Below, piece by piece: positions 1 to 8,824 of a stretch of 64,000 bases of DNA. How positions within the stretch are numbered: the first letter of the stretch is position 1; each line of letters starts with the position of its first letter. The notes beneath the pieces were generated by a model. That model was not told the origin of the DNA, did not search any database, and saw only the letters and a list, made by a program, of their open reading frames with translations. Origin of the DNA: Acidithiobacillus caldus ATCC 51756. GTDB taxonomy: Bacteria > Pseudomonadota > Gammaproteobacteria > Acidithiobacillales > Acidithiobacillaceae. The position numbers were made by a program, and so were the translations under genes. The stretch covers positions 2,056,615 through 2,120,614 of the forward strand of contig NZ_CP005986.1 of assembly GCF_000175575.2 (NCBI RefSeq), given 5' to 3'.

Positions 1-480
1 CTGATAGGTGGCCACCACGACCCGCTCGATGCCCACGGCGTCGTCAATGGGTTTGAGGGCAAGCAACATCTGGATGGTGGAGCAGTTGGGGTTGGCGATG
101 ATGCCACGCTGCCGATAATCGGCAATGCGCTGGGGATTCACCTCGGGCACCACCAGGGGGATGTCGTCGTCGTAGCGAAAGCGTGAGGTGTTGTCGATGA
201 CCACCGCACCCGCCGCCACCGCCCGGGGCGCGAAGATCTCACTGGCGCGGGCACCGGCGGAAAAGAGCCCGATATCCACGCCCGTCCAGTCGAAGTACTC
301 GGCGTCCTGGACGCGCACGGACTTACCCCGAAAGCGGAAGGCCTGCCCAGCGGAGCGTTCACTGGCGAGCAGGACCAGTTCCTCCACCGGAAAATCCCGT
401 TCCTCCAAGATTTCCCGCATGACCTCACCCACGGCACCCGTGGCACCCAGGATGGCGACGCGATAACCTTCTTTTTTCAT
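1..480 (-). CDS. asd: Aspartate-semialdehyde dehydrogenase, C-terminus beyond the window
   Basis: It reduces aspartyl phosphate to aspartate semialdehyde with NADPH, at the branch to lysine, threonine and methionine. Only the first 160 residues lie in the window; the frame stays open to base 1. The N-terminus has the Rossmann glycine motif ([11 protein letters not shown], about residues 8-18) and, near residue 132, NPNCST with the catalytic cysteine that forms the acyl-enzyme. The ATG (478-480 on the complement) overlaps the leuB stop in an ATGA, so the two are probably translationally coupled. The leuB-asd order is common in proteobacteria. dapA, the next lysine-pathway enzyme family, lies elsewhere in this window (47.2 kb). 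The identification is secure; only the 3' end is missing. Confidence 0.96.
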   Translation of the reverse strand, partial: MKKEGYRVAILGATGAVGEVMREILEERDFPVEELVLLASERSAGQAFRFRGKSVRVQDAEYFDWTGVDIGLFSAGARASEIFAPRAVAAGAVVIDNTSRFRYDDDIPLVVPEVNPQRIADYRQRGIIANPNCSTIQMLLALKPIDDAVGIERVVVATYQ

Positions 481-1559
481 GATGTCGCCTGCTCCCGCAG
501 AGCTGCGGCGACGGCTTCACCCATGGCCTGGGTCCCCACCACGGGCTCGCCCACGGCGGCGATGTCGGCCGTGCGCAGACCCTGATCCAATACCCGCAAC
601 ACCGCCGCCTCGATACGCTCCGCTAGCGGCGCCTGATCCAGGGAGTGGCGCAGCATCATGGCGACGGAGAGTATGGTGGCCAGGGGATTGGCGCGGTCCT
701 GCCCGGCAATGTCCGGTGCCGAACCGTGGATGGGTTCGTACATGCCCCGCCCCTGCCCCAGGGAGGCGGAGGCCAGCATGCCGATGGATCCCGTCAACTG
801 GCTGGCCTCGTCCGAGAGGATGTCCCCGAACATGTTGCCCGTCAGGATCACGTCGAATTGCGCCGGCGCCCGCACCAGCTGCATGGCCGCGTTGTCCACA
901 TACAGGTGCTGCAGTTCCACGTCGGGATAATCGCGCCCCACCTCCGTCACCACTTCCCGCCATAGGCGAGTGGTTTCCAGCACGTTGGCCTTGTCCACGG
1001 AGCAGAGCCGGCGGCGGCGGTCGCGGGCGGCGCGGAAGGCCACCTCGGCAATGCGGCGAATCTCATCCTCGTCGTAGACCATGGTGTTCCAGGCCCGACG
1101 CTTGCCCTGCACCACCTCGGCTCCGCGCGGCTCGCCAAAATAGATGTCGCCGGTCAATTCACGCACCACCAGGATGTCTACGCCTTCGATGAGTTCCGGG
1201 CGCAGCGGGGAGGCCGCGCGCAACTGCGGAAAGATCTGCGCCGGACGCAGATTGGCAAAAAGCTCCAGTTCCTTGCGCAAACGCAACAAACCCTGCTCCG
1301 GACGCTTCGCTGGCGGCAGGCCGTCCCATTTCGGCCCCCCCACCGCTCCCAGCAGGACGGCATCGGCGCGGCGTGCCAGCTCCAGGGACTCCGGCGGCAA
1401 GGGATCGTCGTGGGCATCCAGGGCAGCGCCGCCCACCAGACCCTCCACCACCGTCAAAGGCAGCTCGGCCTGTTCCTGCACCGTCTCGAGGACGCGGCGG
1501 GCGGCGGCACAGATTTCCGGGCCGATCCCGTCACCCGGAAAAAAGACTACGGTCGTCAT
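477..1559 (-). CDS. leuB: 3-isopropylmalate dehydrogenase
   Basis: It oxidises and decarboxylates (2R,3S)-3-isopropylmalate with NAD in leucine synthesis. The 360-residue protein has the usual length and begins [16 protein letters not shown], the family N-terminus. It carries the [11 protein letters not shown] nucleotide-site loop, the substrate-site arginines in [13 protein letters not shown], the YVDNAAMQL metal/substrate segment and the GSAPDIAGQ adenine-site motif near the C-terminus. The frame is open upstream to 1829, but those residues have no family similarity, so I chose the ATG at 1559. The stop overlaps the asd start by 4 bases, and the start overlaps the stop of the upstream unknown gene in another ATGA, which suggests a three-gene coupled unit. 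Confidence 0.96.
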   Translation of the reverse strand: MTTVVFFPGDGIGPEICAAARRVLETVQEQAELPLTVVEGLVGGAALDAHDDPLPPESLELARRADAVLLGAVGGPKWDGLPPAKRPEQGLLRLRKELELFANLRPAQIFPQLRAASPLRPELIEGVDILVVRELTGDIYFGEPRGAEVVQGKRRAWNTMVYDEDEIRRIAEVAFRAARDRRRRLCSVDKANVLETTRLWREVVTEVGRDYPDVELQHLYVDNAAMQLVRAPAQFDVILTGNMFGDILSDEASQLTGSIGMLASASLGQGRGMYEPIHGSAPDIAGQDRANPLATILSVAMMLRHSLDQAPLAERIEAAVLRVLDQGLRTADIAAVGEPVVGTQAMGEAVAAALREQATS

Positions 1560-2113
1560 TGGCTTAGATCCTTTTTGGTGACTATCTGGATGATGAATGG
1601 ATGCTCTCGGCCCGGTTCGGGATTCTCGGGTACGGCGTTCAAGGGATAGATACCCGGACCAAGGCCATGGGCATCGTCGCTCACCAGCGCCTGGGCCGCA
1701 CTGCCCGCCGTGGCCGGGTCGCGCAGACGCAAACGTATGCCCACCACCCCCTCGCGATGGCGAGCTCCTTCCAGATACATGCGCCGCGTGATTTCCGAAT
1801 GCAGCACCTTGAAGAAGGCCGTCAGGCACTGCTCCTCGACACTCCCGGCAGCGCCCTGCGCACGCGCCAGAAAGCGTCGCGCACTCTGACGCGGCAGGTC
1901 ACGGAGAAAGTCCGGCGAGCGTGCCCAGGCCAGCAGCGCAGACATCAGTTCCGGATCGTCCGGAAGATCCGCAAAGGCGTGATAATGACGGGCGAAGAGG
2001 ATCTCCGGCAACGGCAACCGATCCACCCGTTCCTGCGGTGGAACGCCAGCCTCCACCACCACCCCGCGCGGCGGTTCCTGCGGCCCAGCCGTCTTCTGCC
2101 AAAACCACTTCAA
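1556..2113 (-). CDS. Uncharacterised 185-residue protein upstream of leuB
   Basis: I do not recognise a family. The frame ends at 1556 in an ATGA overlap with leuB, which argues that it is a real coupled gene. No ATG gives a convincing start: upstream ATGs run deep into mobA on the other strand. A TTG at 2113 gives a protein starting with an aromatic/basic stretch (KWFWQK) and a purine-rich stretch just upstream. The product looks soluble, is rich in Arg, Leu and Ala, and has a central acidic helix-like stretch ([17 protein letters not shown]) with no signal peptide or membrane segment. The 5' end is uncertain, and it lies close to the divergent mobA start at 2175. Confidence 0.55.
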   Translation of the reverse strand: MKWFWQKTAGPQEPPRGVVVEAGVPPQERVDRLPLPEILFARHYHAFADLPDDPELMSALLAWARSPDFLRDLPRQSARRFLARAQGAAGSVEEQCLTAFFKVLHSEITRRMYLEGARHREGVVGIRLRLRDPATAGSAAQALVSDDAHGLGPGIYPLNAVPENPEPGREHPFIIQIVTKKDLSQ

Positions 2114-2174
2114 ACCACTGCGCTCCGTGCCCCGGAAATTGCCATGGGCGAGAATGATACGCGACAATGCCCGT

Positions 2175-2744
2175 ATGCCGAAAGAGTCCGTCCCCCTTCC
2201 CCTCAGCGCCCTCATCCTCGCCGGCGGCGCGGGTCGGCGCATGGGCGGACTGGACAAGGGCTGGCAGCGGCATCGCGGCCAGCCGCTCATCGCCCACGCC
2301 CTGGCCACGGTGCAGGACCGAGCCCAGGAAGTATTCATCAGCGCTAACCGCTCCCTGGACGCCTATGGCCGCCTGGGATATCCGGTGCTGGTGGATGCCG
2401 AGCCGGGCTTCGCCGGACCGCTGCAGGGCATCCGCGCGGGTTTTGCCGCCATGCAGACGGATTGGTTGGCCTGTATCCCCGTGGATTGTCCAGACCTACC
2501 CAGGGATCTCCTCGACCGCCTCTGGCGCAGTCGCGGTACCGAACCCCTGGTGGTAGCCGGTGACGCCCACGGCATCACCCCCGTAGTCGCACTCATGCAC
2601 CGCTCCCTGAGCGATAGCCTGGCCACTTACCTCGAAACCGGCGACGCCAGTGTGCGCGGCTGGATGCGGAAAATTCCGCAGCGCCTGTTGCCCCTGGATG
2701 CCGCTGCACTGCGCAACATCAACCGACCCGAGGACCTGGAATGA
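2175..2744 (+). CDS. mobA: Molybdenum cofactor guanylyltransferase MobA
   Basis: It transfers GMP from GTP to molybdopterin-Mo to make the MGD cofactor. The 189-residue protein begins with the nucleotidyltransferase loop LAGGAGRRMGG (about residues 15-25) followed by DKGW, where the lysine contacts GTP. Further on are the VLVDAEPGFAGPLQGI segment, CIPVDCPDLP with the metal-binding aspartate, and a C-terminal NINRPEDL. An open frame extends upstream to 2127, but the MPKES start fits the family. The stop overlaps the mobB start (ATGA at 2741), so mobA-mobB are coupled, and moeA follows. The set would serve MGD enzymes of the DMSO-reductase class, none of which is in this window. Confidence 0.93.
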   Translation: MPKESVPLPLSALILAGGAGRRMGGLDKGWQRHRGQPLIAHALATVQDRAQEVFISANRSLDAYGRLGYPVLVDAEPGFAGPLQGIRAGFAAMQTDWLACIPVDCPDLPRDLLDRLWRSRGTEPLVVAGDAHGITPVVALMHRSLSDSLATYLETGDASVRGWMRKIPQRLLPLDAAALRNINRPEDLE

Positions 2745-3241
2745 AAGCTTTCGGTATCGTAGGATATAGCGGCAGCGGAAAAACGACCTTGCTCTGCGCC
2801 CTGATTCCGTGGTTTCGCGCCAACGGCTTGCGGGTGGCGGCCGTCAAGGCCACCCACCACGACATCGAGTGGGATCGGCCCGGCAAGGACAGTTACCGCC
2901 TGCGCGAGGCCGGAGCCGAGGCAGTCCTCTTGCAGGGCCCAAAACGCTCCTTCCTTACTCGACAAAGTTCCAGTGACTGGCGGGTAAGCCTGGATTGGCT
3001 CGGGTCGGGGCTGGATCTCGTGCTGGTGGAGGGCAAGAAAGACTGGCCCATCCCCAAGATCGAGGTGTACCGGCCAGAGCTGGGGCATCGGCTCTGGGCA
3101 GAGCAAGACCCTGGGGTTGTTGCCATCGCCAGCGACCAGCCGCTGACGGGCCCGCTGGCTCGCCTCGACCTGAACGACCCGCCAGCCATCGGCCGGTATA
3201 TACTGGCCAGCAGTGGCTGGAAAATCTACGAGGAAACCTGA
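2741..3241 (+). CDS. mobB: MobB, molybdopterin-guanine dinucleotide adaptor GTPase
   Basis: A 166-residue P-loop GTP-binding protein that assists MobA in MGD synthesis. The Walker A GYSGSGKT lies at residues 8-15, followed by the family's VKATHHD segment with the conserved His residues and a DSYRLREAG stretch. Near residue 100, LVLVEGKKDWPIPKIEVYR is the typical MobB middle motif. The length is normal. The start overlaps mobA by 4 bases and moeA begins 3 bases after the stop, so this is a compact mobA-mobB-moeA operon. Confidence 0.93.
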   Translation: MKAFGIVGYSGSGKTTLLCALIPWFRANGLRVAAVKATHHDIEWDRPGKDSYRLREAGAEAVLLQGPKRSFLTRQSSSDWRVSLDWLGSGLDLVLVEGKKDWPIPKIEVYRPELGHRLWAEQDPGVVAIASDQPLTGPLARLDLNDPPAIGRYILASSGWKIYEET

Positions 3242-3243
3242 TC

Positions 3244-4482
3244 ATGGCAAGCTGTTGCGACGACAACGAACACGATCCCGCGGCCAAGTCCGTCGCCGAG
3301 GCCCTGGAGATCATCCTGGCTGCAGCGACCCCGCCCGACCGCCGTGAAGTCTTGGCCCTTGCCGACGCGGGCGATCGGGTGCTTGCCGAGGACCTCAGAG
3401 CCGTGCAACCCATCCCCGCCTGGCCCAATTCCGCCATGGACGGCTACGGCCTGCGCAGCGCCGACGGTGCGCAGCGCCGCCATTGCGTGGGCGCCGCCTT
3501 TGCCGGGCACCCCTTCCACGGCACCCTGGGACCCGGGGAGTGCATCCGCATCATGACCGGAGCACCGGTGCCGGAGAGCGTCGACTGCGTCGTCCCCCAG
3601 GAACAGTGCGAAACCCAGGGCGACTGGGTGGAGATTCACACAAGCCCCCGACCCGGTGCCAATATCCGAAGAACGGGCGAGGATCTCGCCGCCGGTGCCA
3701 CCGCCCTGGCCCGGGGGACTCTCCTCCGTCCCGCCGCCCTCGGCCTTGCCGCCAGCCTGGGCAGGACGGAACTGTCCGTCTACCCTGCCCTGCGCGTGGC
3801 GTTCTTTTCCACGGGAGATGAACTCCAAGGACTTGGCGCGCCACTGGCGGCAGGACAGATCTACGACAGCAATCGCCACACCCTGCGCGCCCTTTTGCAG
3901 CGGCTCGGTTGCATACCCGTGGATCTTGGGCGCATCGCCGATGAACCGGCGGATATTCGCGCGGCCCTGATCGCCGCGGCAGACATGGCCGACGTCGTCC
4001 TGACGAGCGGCGGGGTGTCCGTGGGCGAGGCGGACTACATCAGCGCTCTACTGCAGGAGCTAGGCCAGGTCAGCTTCTGGAAAATGAACATGAAACCCGG
4101 GCGGCCCCTCGCCTTCGGTCGCATCGGCACCGCCCACTTCTTTGGCCTGCCTGGCAACCCCGTCTCCACCATCGTCACCTTCTACGAATTCGTTCGCCCC
4201 TTCCTACTCAAGCGTATGGGTCACAGCGGACCCTGGACCGTGCCCACCCTGCGCCTGCCCTGCGCCACCACCCTCAAAAAGAAACCGGGCCGTATGGACT
4301 TTCAGCGCGGACAACTGCAGGCCGGCCCGGATGGCTTGGAGGTGGCGCCGGTGGGTGCCCAATCCTCCCATATCTTGAGCGGCATGGCCCAGGCCCAGTG
4401 CCTCATGGTGCTCCCCGCCGAAGCCGGCGATATTCCCGCCGGCAGCCTGGTGGAGGTCCAGATCCTGGAAGGCCTCGTTTAG
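3244..4482 (+). CDS. moeA: Molybdopterin molybdenumtransferase MoeA
   Basis: It inserts molybdate into adenylated molybdopterin. The 412-residue protein matches the family length. Diagnostic stretches are PIPAWPNSAMDGYGLR (domain I/II), GECIRIMTGAPVPE, the MoeA/MogA-fold motif TSGGVSVGEADY with the catalytic aspartate, and FGLPGNPVST. The N-terminus is a short Cys/Asp-rich leader (ASCCDDNEHD), which is unusual; I keep the ATG at 3244 because it lies 3 bases after the mobB stop. The frame is open upstream, but only through mobB. It converges on the PLD-like gene with only 5 bases between the stops. Confidence 0.94.
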   Translation: MASCCDDNEHDPAAKSVAEALEIILAAATPPDRREVLALADAGDRVLAEDLRAVQPIPAWPNSAMDGYGLRSADGAQRRHCVGAAFAGHPFHGTLGPGECIRIMTGAPVPESVDCVVPQEQCETQGDWVEIHTSPRPGANIRRTGEDLAAGATALARGTLLRPAALGLAASLGRTELSVYPALRVAFFSTGDELQGLGAPLAAGQIYDSNRHTLRALLQRLGCIPVDLGRIADEPADIRAALIAAADMADVVLTSGGVSVGEADYISALLQELGQVSFWKMNMKPGRPLAFGRIGTAHFFGLPGNPVSTIVTFYEFVRPFLLKRMGHSGPWTVPTLRLPCATTLKKKPGRMDFQRGQLQAGPDGLEVAPVGAQSSHILSGMAQAQCLMVLPAEAGDIPAGSLVEVQILEGLV

Positions 4483-4487
4483 CTTGT

Positions 4488-5123
4488 TCAGTCCAGACCG
4501 TGGCGGGCCGCATAGGGCTCCGAGTGCGACCAATGGAAACGGAAGTTCTCGGCGTAGAGCCGATTGAGAGCCGGATTGCCGCGCAGGATCAACAGATTCT
4601 CGGCATTGGACTGCTCCGCTGCCTTGCTGAAATTGAAACTGCCGGTGATGACGGTGGCATCGTCGATGACCATGACCTTGTTGTGGGCGATGGCGTGCTG
4701 ATCGTCGATGCGGGTCTCCACCCCCTGATTGGCCAGGAAATCGGCGGAGGAATATTTCTGGGTGCGCTGGCTCTTGTCCAGCAGTACCTGCACGGCCACG
4801 CCGCGTTTCTTGGCGTCGATCACGGCTTTGGCAATGGGCGCGCTGGTAAAACTGTAGGCCTGGATCCAGAGCCTGTGCTGCGCCTCACCCATGGCCTTGA
4901 CGATGGCGTCCGTAGTCCCGGGCGGGGGTGAGAAGGCCACCTCGATGGTCCCCTCCGCCGGAATCGTCACCGGCGACTGGGGCATGCGGGCCGTTGCCTC
5001 CGACCACTCGCTGCCCGCCTGCTCCAGGGCCACCGCCAAGAGGCGCTGTCCCGTGGCCGTAGCCAGGAAAAAAATCCCACCCACCAGCAACGCGATGGCC
5101 CATGCCCACCGTTTTTTCGTCAT
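4488..5123 (-). CDS. Phospholipase D-like nuclease family protein, secreted or anchored
   Basis: A 211-residue single-HKD protein like the Nuc endonuclease or PLDc_2 families. An N-terminal hydrophobic segment after basic residues (TKKRWAWAIALLVGG) would serve as signal anchor, placing it in the periplasm. The catalytic motif HNKVMVIDDATVITGSFNFS (His-x-Lys-x4-Asp, then the GSFN turn) lies near residue 150. One HKD copy implies action as a dimer. The open frame extends to 5159, but the ATG at 5123 gives a cleaner signal sequence. Substrate cannot be told: DNA in Nuc, phospholipid in others. It is the last of three small envelope genes on this strand. Confidence 0.85.
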   Translation of the reverse strand: MTKKRWAWAIALLVGGIFFLATATGQRLLAVALEQAGSEWSEATARMPQSPVTIPAEGTIEVAFSPPPGTTDAIVKAMGEAQHRLWIQAYSFTSAPIAKAVIDAKKRGVAVQVLLDKSQRTQKYSSADFLANQGVETRIDDQHAIAHNKVMVIDDATVITGSFNFSKAAEQSNAENLLILRGNPALNRLYAENFRFHWSHSEPYAARHGLD

Positions 5124-5175
5124 ACGCTCCACTCCCGCTCGACGGATACCATGCCGCAATCCTCAGGACCGCAGT

Positions 5176-5685
5176 TCAGTCACGACGCCCCGAACCCGTC
5201 GTCCGCCCCACCTGCGCCACGAGGGCATCGTGGAGTTGCTGGGGCAGCAGCAGACGCCGCTCACCCAAAAGCGGGACGATCTGGCGCGGAATAGCGGCCG
5301 GCGCCAGCGGCACGAATCCCCAGGCCCGCGCCAAGACCTCACAGATGACGGTCGTGCAGTAGAAACGCTGGCCAGACTCCTGCCAATCGCAATAATCGTC
5401 GGCAAAGGCAAGGCCACGCGCCGCCATATCCTCGCAAACCGACCGCAGCCGATTTTCTCCCGGGCGTGAGCAGGGCAGGATCACACGCCCCAGATCACGA
5501 CTCCGATCACCGAGAAAGTCCGGCCAAAGCTCGCCACAGACGCCGCGCCTGGCATCGCAGTGGAAGACCCAGCCATCGCGAAACACCATACCCACATGGG
5601 TCCAACGTCCAGCCTTGGGGCGTTGCCGCAGCAGTCGGGCTTCGACGCCATAACTGGCCCGAAAGAGCACGTCCACCGCCACCAC
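5176..5685 (-). CDS. YiiX/YebB-like permuted NlpC/P60 cysteine hydrolase
   Basis: A 169-residue protein that looks like the circularly permuted papain-like group (YiiX, YaeF). The catalytic His appears first, in RWTHVGMVF near residue 30, and the nucleophile Cys later, in RFYCTTVICEV near residue 110, the order expected in this group. Relatives are lipid- or peptide-directed amidases or acyltransferases at the envelope; this copy shows no clear signal peptide. The start is a GTG at 5685, 11 bases after the lipoprotein stop, so the two genes are probably co-transcribed. The function assignment is at fold level only. Confidence 0.65.
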   Translation of the reverse strand: MVAVDVLFRASYGVEARLLRQRPKAGRWTHVGMVFRDGWVFHCDARRGVCGELWPDFLGDRSRDLGRVILPCSRPGENRLRSVCEDMAARGLAFADDYCDWQESGQRFYCTTVICEVLARAWGFVPLAPAAIPRQIVPLLGERRLLLPQQLHDALVAQVGRTTGSGRRD

Positions 5686-5695
5686 AGGACCACCC

Positions 5696-6127
5696 TCAGG
5701 AGGCCATGGGATTGACCTTCCAGCCTTCCTTGGTGTGGATGGTCACCAGGGTGGAGGGCACATCCACCTGCTTGCCGTCCTTGCCGATGAGGACGAAGGT
5801 CACCCGCGCGACTTCCTGATCATCCTGTTTTTCCTTCTGTACATTCAGGATCTTCACCCGCTCCAGCCCGCCGTGGGCCGCGACCTTGGCCGCCAGTCCA
5901 CGGGAGAAGGCCTCGAGCTTCTGGTCCATGCTCTGGTAATCGGCAGCGCTATACTCCGACTTTGGGCCGAGGTAGAGCACCCGATTGAGGCCCTTGTAAT
6001 CTTGGGCAATGAGGTCCTGCACATAGGCCTGAACAGAGGCGTCTGGGCTAGCGTTGGGGCTCACGGAACAGCCACCCAGAGCAAGGACGACGGCTGCCGC
6101 CGCGACGGTTTTCCCGGCAGATTTCAC
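5696..6127 (-). CDS. Small lipoprotein, unknown function
   Basis: A 143-residue protein with a lipoprotein signal: a basic N-terminus, an alanine/valine core and the lipobox LGGC, so Cys20 would be the lipidated residue. The mature part resembles the NTF2-like/DUF4878 type of small envelope protein, a helix-rich start then alternating strands ending in TKEGWKVN, but this is shape recognition only. It starts the operon that continues into the YiiX-like hydrolase and perhaps the PLD-like gene. The divergent HAD gene starts 130 bases away. Confidence 0.75.
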   Translation of the reverse strand: MKSAGKTVAAAAVVLALGGCSVSPNASPDASVQAYVQDLIAQDYKGLNRVLYLGPKSEYSAADYQSMDQKLEAFSRGLAAKVAAHGGLERVKILNVQKEKQDDQEVARVTFVLIGKDGKQVDVPSTLVTIHTKEGWKVNPMAS

Positions 6128-6257
6128 GTTGTTTCCTCCGTGGTGTGGGTCACCGCATCATAAGGGATGGGCCGTGGGGAACCAAGGGCAGGGCGCCCCC
6201 TCCACCCCGCCTGGATGTTCTACACTAAAAGGCACAAACCCGCTGTGGAGCACGACT

Positions 6258-6929
6258 GTGACGAACCCAGTTTTTCTCTTCGACCTCGACGGCACCCTCA
6301 TCGACAGCGTGTACCAGCACGTCCTTGCCTGGAAATCGGCCCTGGATGCCGAAGGCATCGAGCTATCGGTGTGGCGGATCCACCGTAAGATCGGCATGAG
6401 CGGAGGCCTCTTTACCCACCAGCTCCTGCGCGAGACGGGCCTCGAGATCAGCGAGGAGCGCATCGCCCGCATGAATCGCAACCACGCCGCGGCGTTCACC
6501 CGCCTTGCCGAGTCCGTGCGCCCCCTGCCTGGGTCGCGGGAGCTCTTGCAGTGGCTGCGGGAAGCGGGTATCCCCTGGGCCATCGCCACCAGCGGGCGGA
6601 TGGAAACGGCTTCCCTCAACCTGCGGGCGCTGGGCGTCGATCACGCGCGGGACGTGGTCGTCACCCGCGATCAGGTGCGCTATGCCAAGCCCGATCCCGA
6701 TCTCTTCGTCACCGCCGCCGCCCGTTTGGGGGCTCCCATCGAGACGGCCATGGTGGTGGGCGACAGTATCTGGGACATGCTGGCGGCGGTGCGTTGCCGT
6801 GCCCTCGGAATCGGTGTGCAAAGCGGTGGCTACGGGGCCGACGAACTACGCCAGTCGGGCGCGATCCGCGTCTACGCCGACCCTGCCGACCTTCTGGCCC
6901 ACATCGACGAAATCGGCGGACGACGCTAG
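6258..6929 (+). CDS. HAD-family phosphatase, phosphoglycolate phosphatase/beta-phosphoglucomutase type
   Basis: A 223-residue haloacid dehalogenase-type hydrolase. Motif I is FLFDLDGTLIDS, with nucleophile Asp9 and acid Asp11; motif II is ATSGR; motif III/IV are KPDPDLF and VGDSIWDM. The helical cap between motifs I and II marks subclass I, as in Gph or PgmB. I chose the GTG at 6258 because a GGAG lies 7 bases upstream and the upstream frame has no similarity. In an autotroph a phosphoglycolate phosphatase would serve photorespiratory salvage, but the exact substrate cannot be read from the sequence. The photolyase gene follows 63 bases later. Confidence 0.85.
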   Translation: MTNPVFLFDLDGTLIDSVYQHVLAWKSALDAEGIELSVWRIHRKIGMSGGLFTHQLLRETGLEISEERIARMNRNHAAAFTRLAESVRPLPGSRELLQWLREAGIPWAIATSGRMETASLNLRALGVDHARDVVVTRDQVRYAKPDPDLFVTAAARLGAPIETAMVVGDSIWDMLAAVRCRALGIGVQSGGYGADELRQSGAIRVYADPADLLAHIDEIGGRR

Positions 6930-6992
6930 GCTCCGGTCCTGAAACTATCCGTCCTGGGTTACACTGAGCGGAACCCGTCCGCGGAGTCCGTC

Positions 6993-8423
6993 ATGTCCCA
7001 GCCCACGACCATCGTCCTTTTCCGCAACGATTTGCGCCTGGCCGATCACCCGGCCCTGTGGTACGCAGCCCAGAGGGGGCCCGTCCTGCCCGTCTACCTG
7101 CGCCATGCCGCAGACAGCTACGGCAGCGCCTGGCGCTGGTGGCACGGAGAAAGCCTGCTGAAGCTCCAAGCGGCTCTCGCCCAGCGCGGCCTGCCCCTCC
7201 TCCTGCGTAGCGGCACGGCCAAAGCGGTCCTACCCGAAATCGTCCGCGCAAGCGGCGCCGACGCCGTCTACTGGAACCGTCGCTACGACCGCGACGGCAT
7301 CGCCGAAGACCAAGAACTCAAAAGCCTCTTCAAAGAACTGGGCGTCGAGGCACGTTCTTTCCCCGGCAATCTGCTCGTGGAGCCCTGGGAACACTTGCGC
7401 GAGGGCCAGCCCTATCGCGTCTTCACCCCCTTCTGGAAGGCCATGCTCGCCCGCCACCGCTTCCCCCAGCCCTTGGCCGAACCCGAGAGCTACCGCGCGC
7501 CGACTGCGATACCGGCCAGTGAGGACCTTGCCCGGTGGGGCTGGCATCCCCACCACCCCGATTGGTCCATCGGCCTCGCCCGGCACTGGGAGGTTGGAGA
7601 AGAGGCCGCCTGGCGGCGCCTACGCGACTTCGTGGATGAAGGCCTCGCCCACTACGCCGAAGGCCGCAATCTGCCGGGCAAACCCTTTGTCTCGCGCCTG
7701 TCGCCCTACCTGGCCCACGGCGAAATCAGCCCACGTCAGATCTGGTGGCACCTTAGCCGGCTTGCCGAGGAGCAAGGGGCGTGGCGGCGCAACGTCGACG
7801 CCTTTCTGCGGGAATTGGGCTGGCGCGAGTTCTCCTGGCACCTCCTCTACCATTTTCCGGATCTACCTCGGGAACCCCTCCGGCCCGAGTTTCAGCGCTT
7901 TCCCTGGCGGCAGGATCCGGCCGCCCTACGCGCCTGGACGCGCGCCCGCACCGGCTATCCCATCATCGACGCCGGCATGCGCGAACTCTGGGAGAGCGGC
8001 TGGATGCACAACCGTGTGCGCATGATCGTCGCGAGCTTCCTCGTCAAGGATCTGCGCATTCCCTGGCAAGAAGGGGAGGCTTGGTTCTGGGATACCCTGG
8101 TGGATGCGGATCTCGCCAACAACAGTGCGTCCTGGCAGTGGGTGGCGGGCTGTGGCGCCGATGCTGCCCCATATTTTCGGGTCTTCAATCCCGTCCTGCA
8201 GGCCCAGAAGTTCGATCCCCAAGGCGATTATGTCCGCCGCTGGCTACCGCAACTGCAGCGTCTACCCGCAGACCACATCCATGCGCCCTGGCAGGCGCCT
8301 GCGGTTGTCCTGGAACAGGCGGGCATTGCCCTGGGCAAGGAGTACCCCCGACCGCTGGTGGATCACCACGAGGCAAGGGAGGCCGCCCTCGCCGCTTGGG
8401 AGGCCATTCGTCGAGAAAACTGA
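6993..8423 (+). CDS. phr: Deoxyribodipyrimidine photolyase (class I cryptochrome/photolyase family)
   Basis: It repairs UV-induced cyclobutane pyrimidine dimers using FADH and light. The 476-residue protein has the N-terminal alpha/beta antenna domain (LFRNDLRLADHPAL) and the C-terminal helical FAD domain with GWREFSWHLLYHFP, GYPIIDAGMRELWESGWMHN, and WQWVAGCGADAAPYFRVFNP, the signature region, including the Trp residues used for electron transfer. The length is normal for CPD photolyases. It stands alone or with the HAD gene and converges with the small gene at 8478. Confidence 0.93.
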   Translation: MSQPTTIVLFRNDLRLADHPALWYAAQRGPVLPVYLRHAADSYGSAWRWWHGESLLKLQAALAQRGLPLLLRSGTAKAVLPEIVRASGADAVYWNRRYDRDGIAEDQELKSLFKELGVEARSFPGNLLVEPWEHLREGQPYRVFTPFWKAMLARHRFPQPLAEPESYRAPTAIPASEDLARWGWHPHHPDWSIGLARHWEVGEEAAWRRLRDFVDEGLAHYAEGRNLPGKPFVSRLSPYLAHGEISPRQIWWHLSRLAEEQGAWRRNVDAFLRELGWREFSWHLLYHFPDLPREPLRPEFQRFPWRQDPAALRAWTRARTGYPIIDAGMRELWESGWMHNRVRMIVASFLVKDLRIPWQEGEAWFWDTLVDADLANNSASWQWVAGCGADAAPYFRVFNPVLQAQKFDPQGDYVRRWLPQLQRLPADHIHAPWQAPAVVLEQAGIALGKEYPRPLVDHHEAREAALAAWEAIRREN

Positions 8424-8477
8424 GCGCGACCGCAGCGAAGACAGCGGCTTAGAGGAAGGGTCCGGCTTGGTGTTGCC

Positions 8478-8762
8478 TCAGCAGGTCCCACCGCTGAGAC
8501 GCTGACCATCGGCCCCCTGGAGCAGGTGACTTTTGAGGATCGAGAAAAAGCGTCGGTACTTACGCATTTCCTTGTCCACCGCCAACACCCGGTCCAAGAG
8601 TTCGTCGGGGTGGGCAGCGTCCATGTGGCGAAGCAGATCCTGAAGCTGACCGTTCACCACTTCGTGCTTCTCTTCCAATGCGTCTAGCACCTCCTCTACC
8701 GTATTGCTGGCAATGACGGTATCGGGAGTGTCGCGGCTCGGTATCCATCTTTTTAACTGCAT
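8478..8762 (-). CDS. 94-residue protein downstream of cydB, unknown function
   Basis: A small, charged, helix-rich protein (EEVLDALEEKHEVVNGQLQD) with no signal or membrane segment. The ATG at 8762 is preceded at good spacing by TTGGAG, 62 bases after the cydB stop, so it is likely transcribed with cydAB. The frame is open further upstream through cydB, but that is a shadow. It is not CydX, which is a short membrane peptide. The VLAVDKEMRKYRRFFSILKS stretch could form an amphipathic coiled helix. I do not recognise a family. Confidence 0.6.
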   Translation of the reverse strand: MQLKRWIPSRDTPDTVIASNTVEEVLDALEEKHEVVNGQLQDLLRHMDAAHPDELLDRVLAVDKEMRKYRRFFSILKSHLLQGADGQRLSGGTC

Positions 8763-8824
8763 GATAATCACTCCAAGGACTGGATCCTGCCCCCAGCCGT
8801 TCGCAAGAGGCAGGATGCGCGGAC

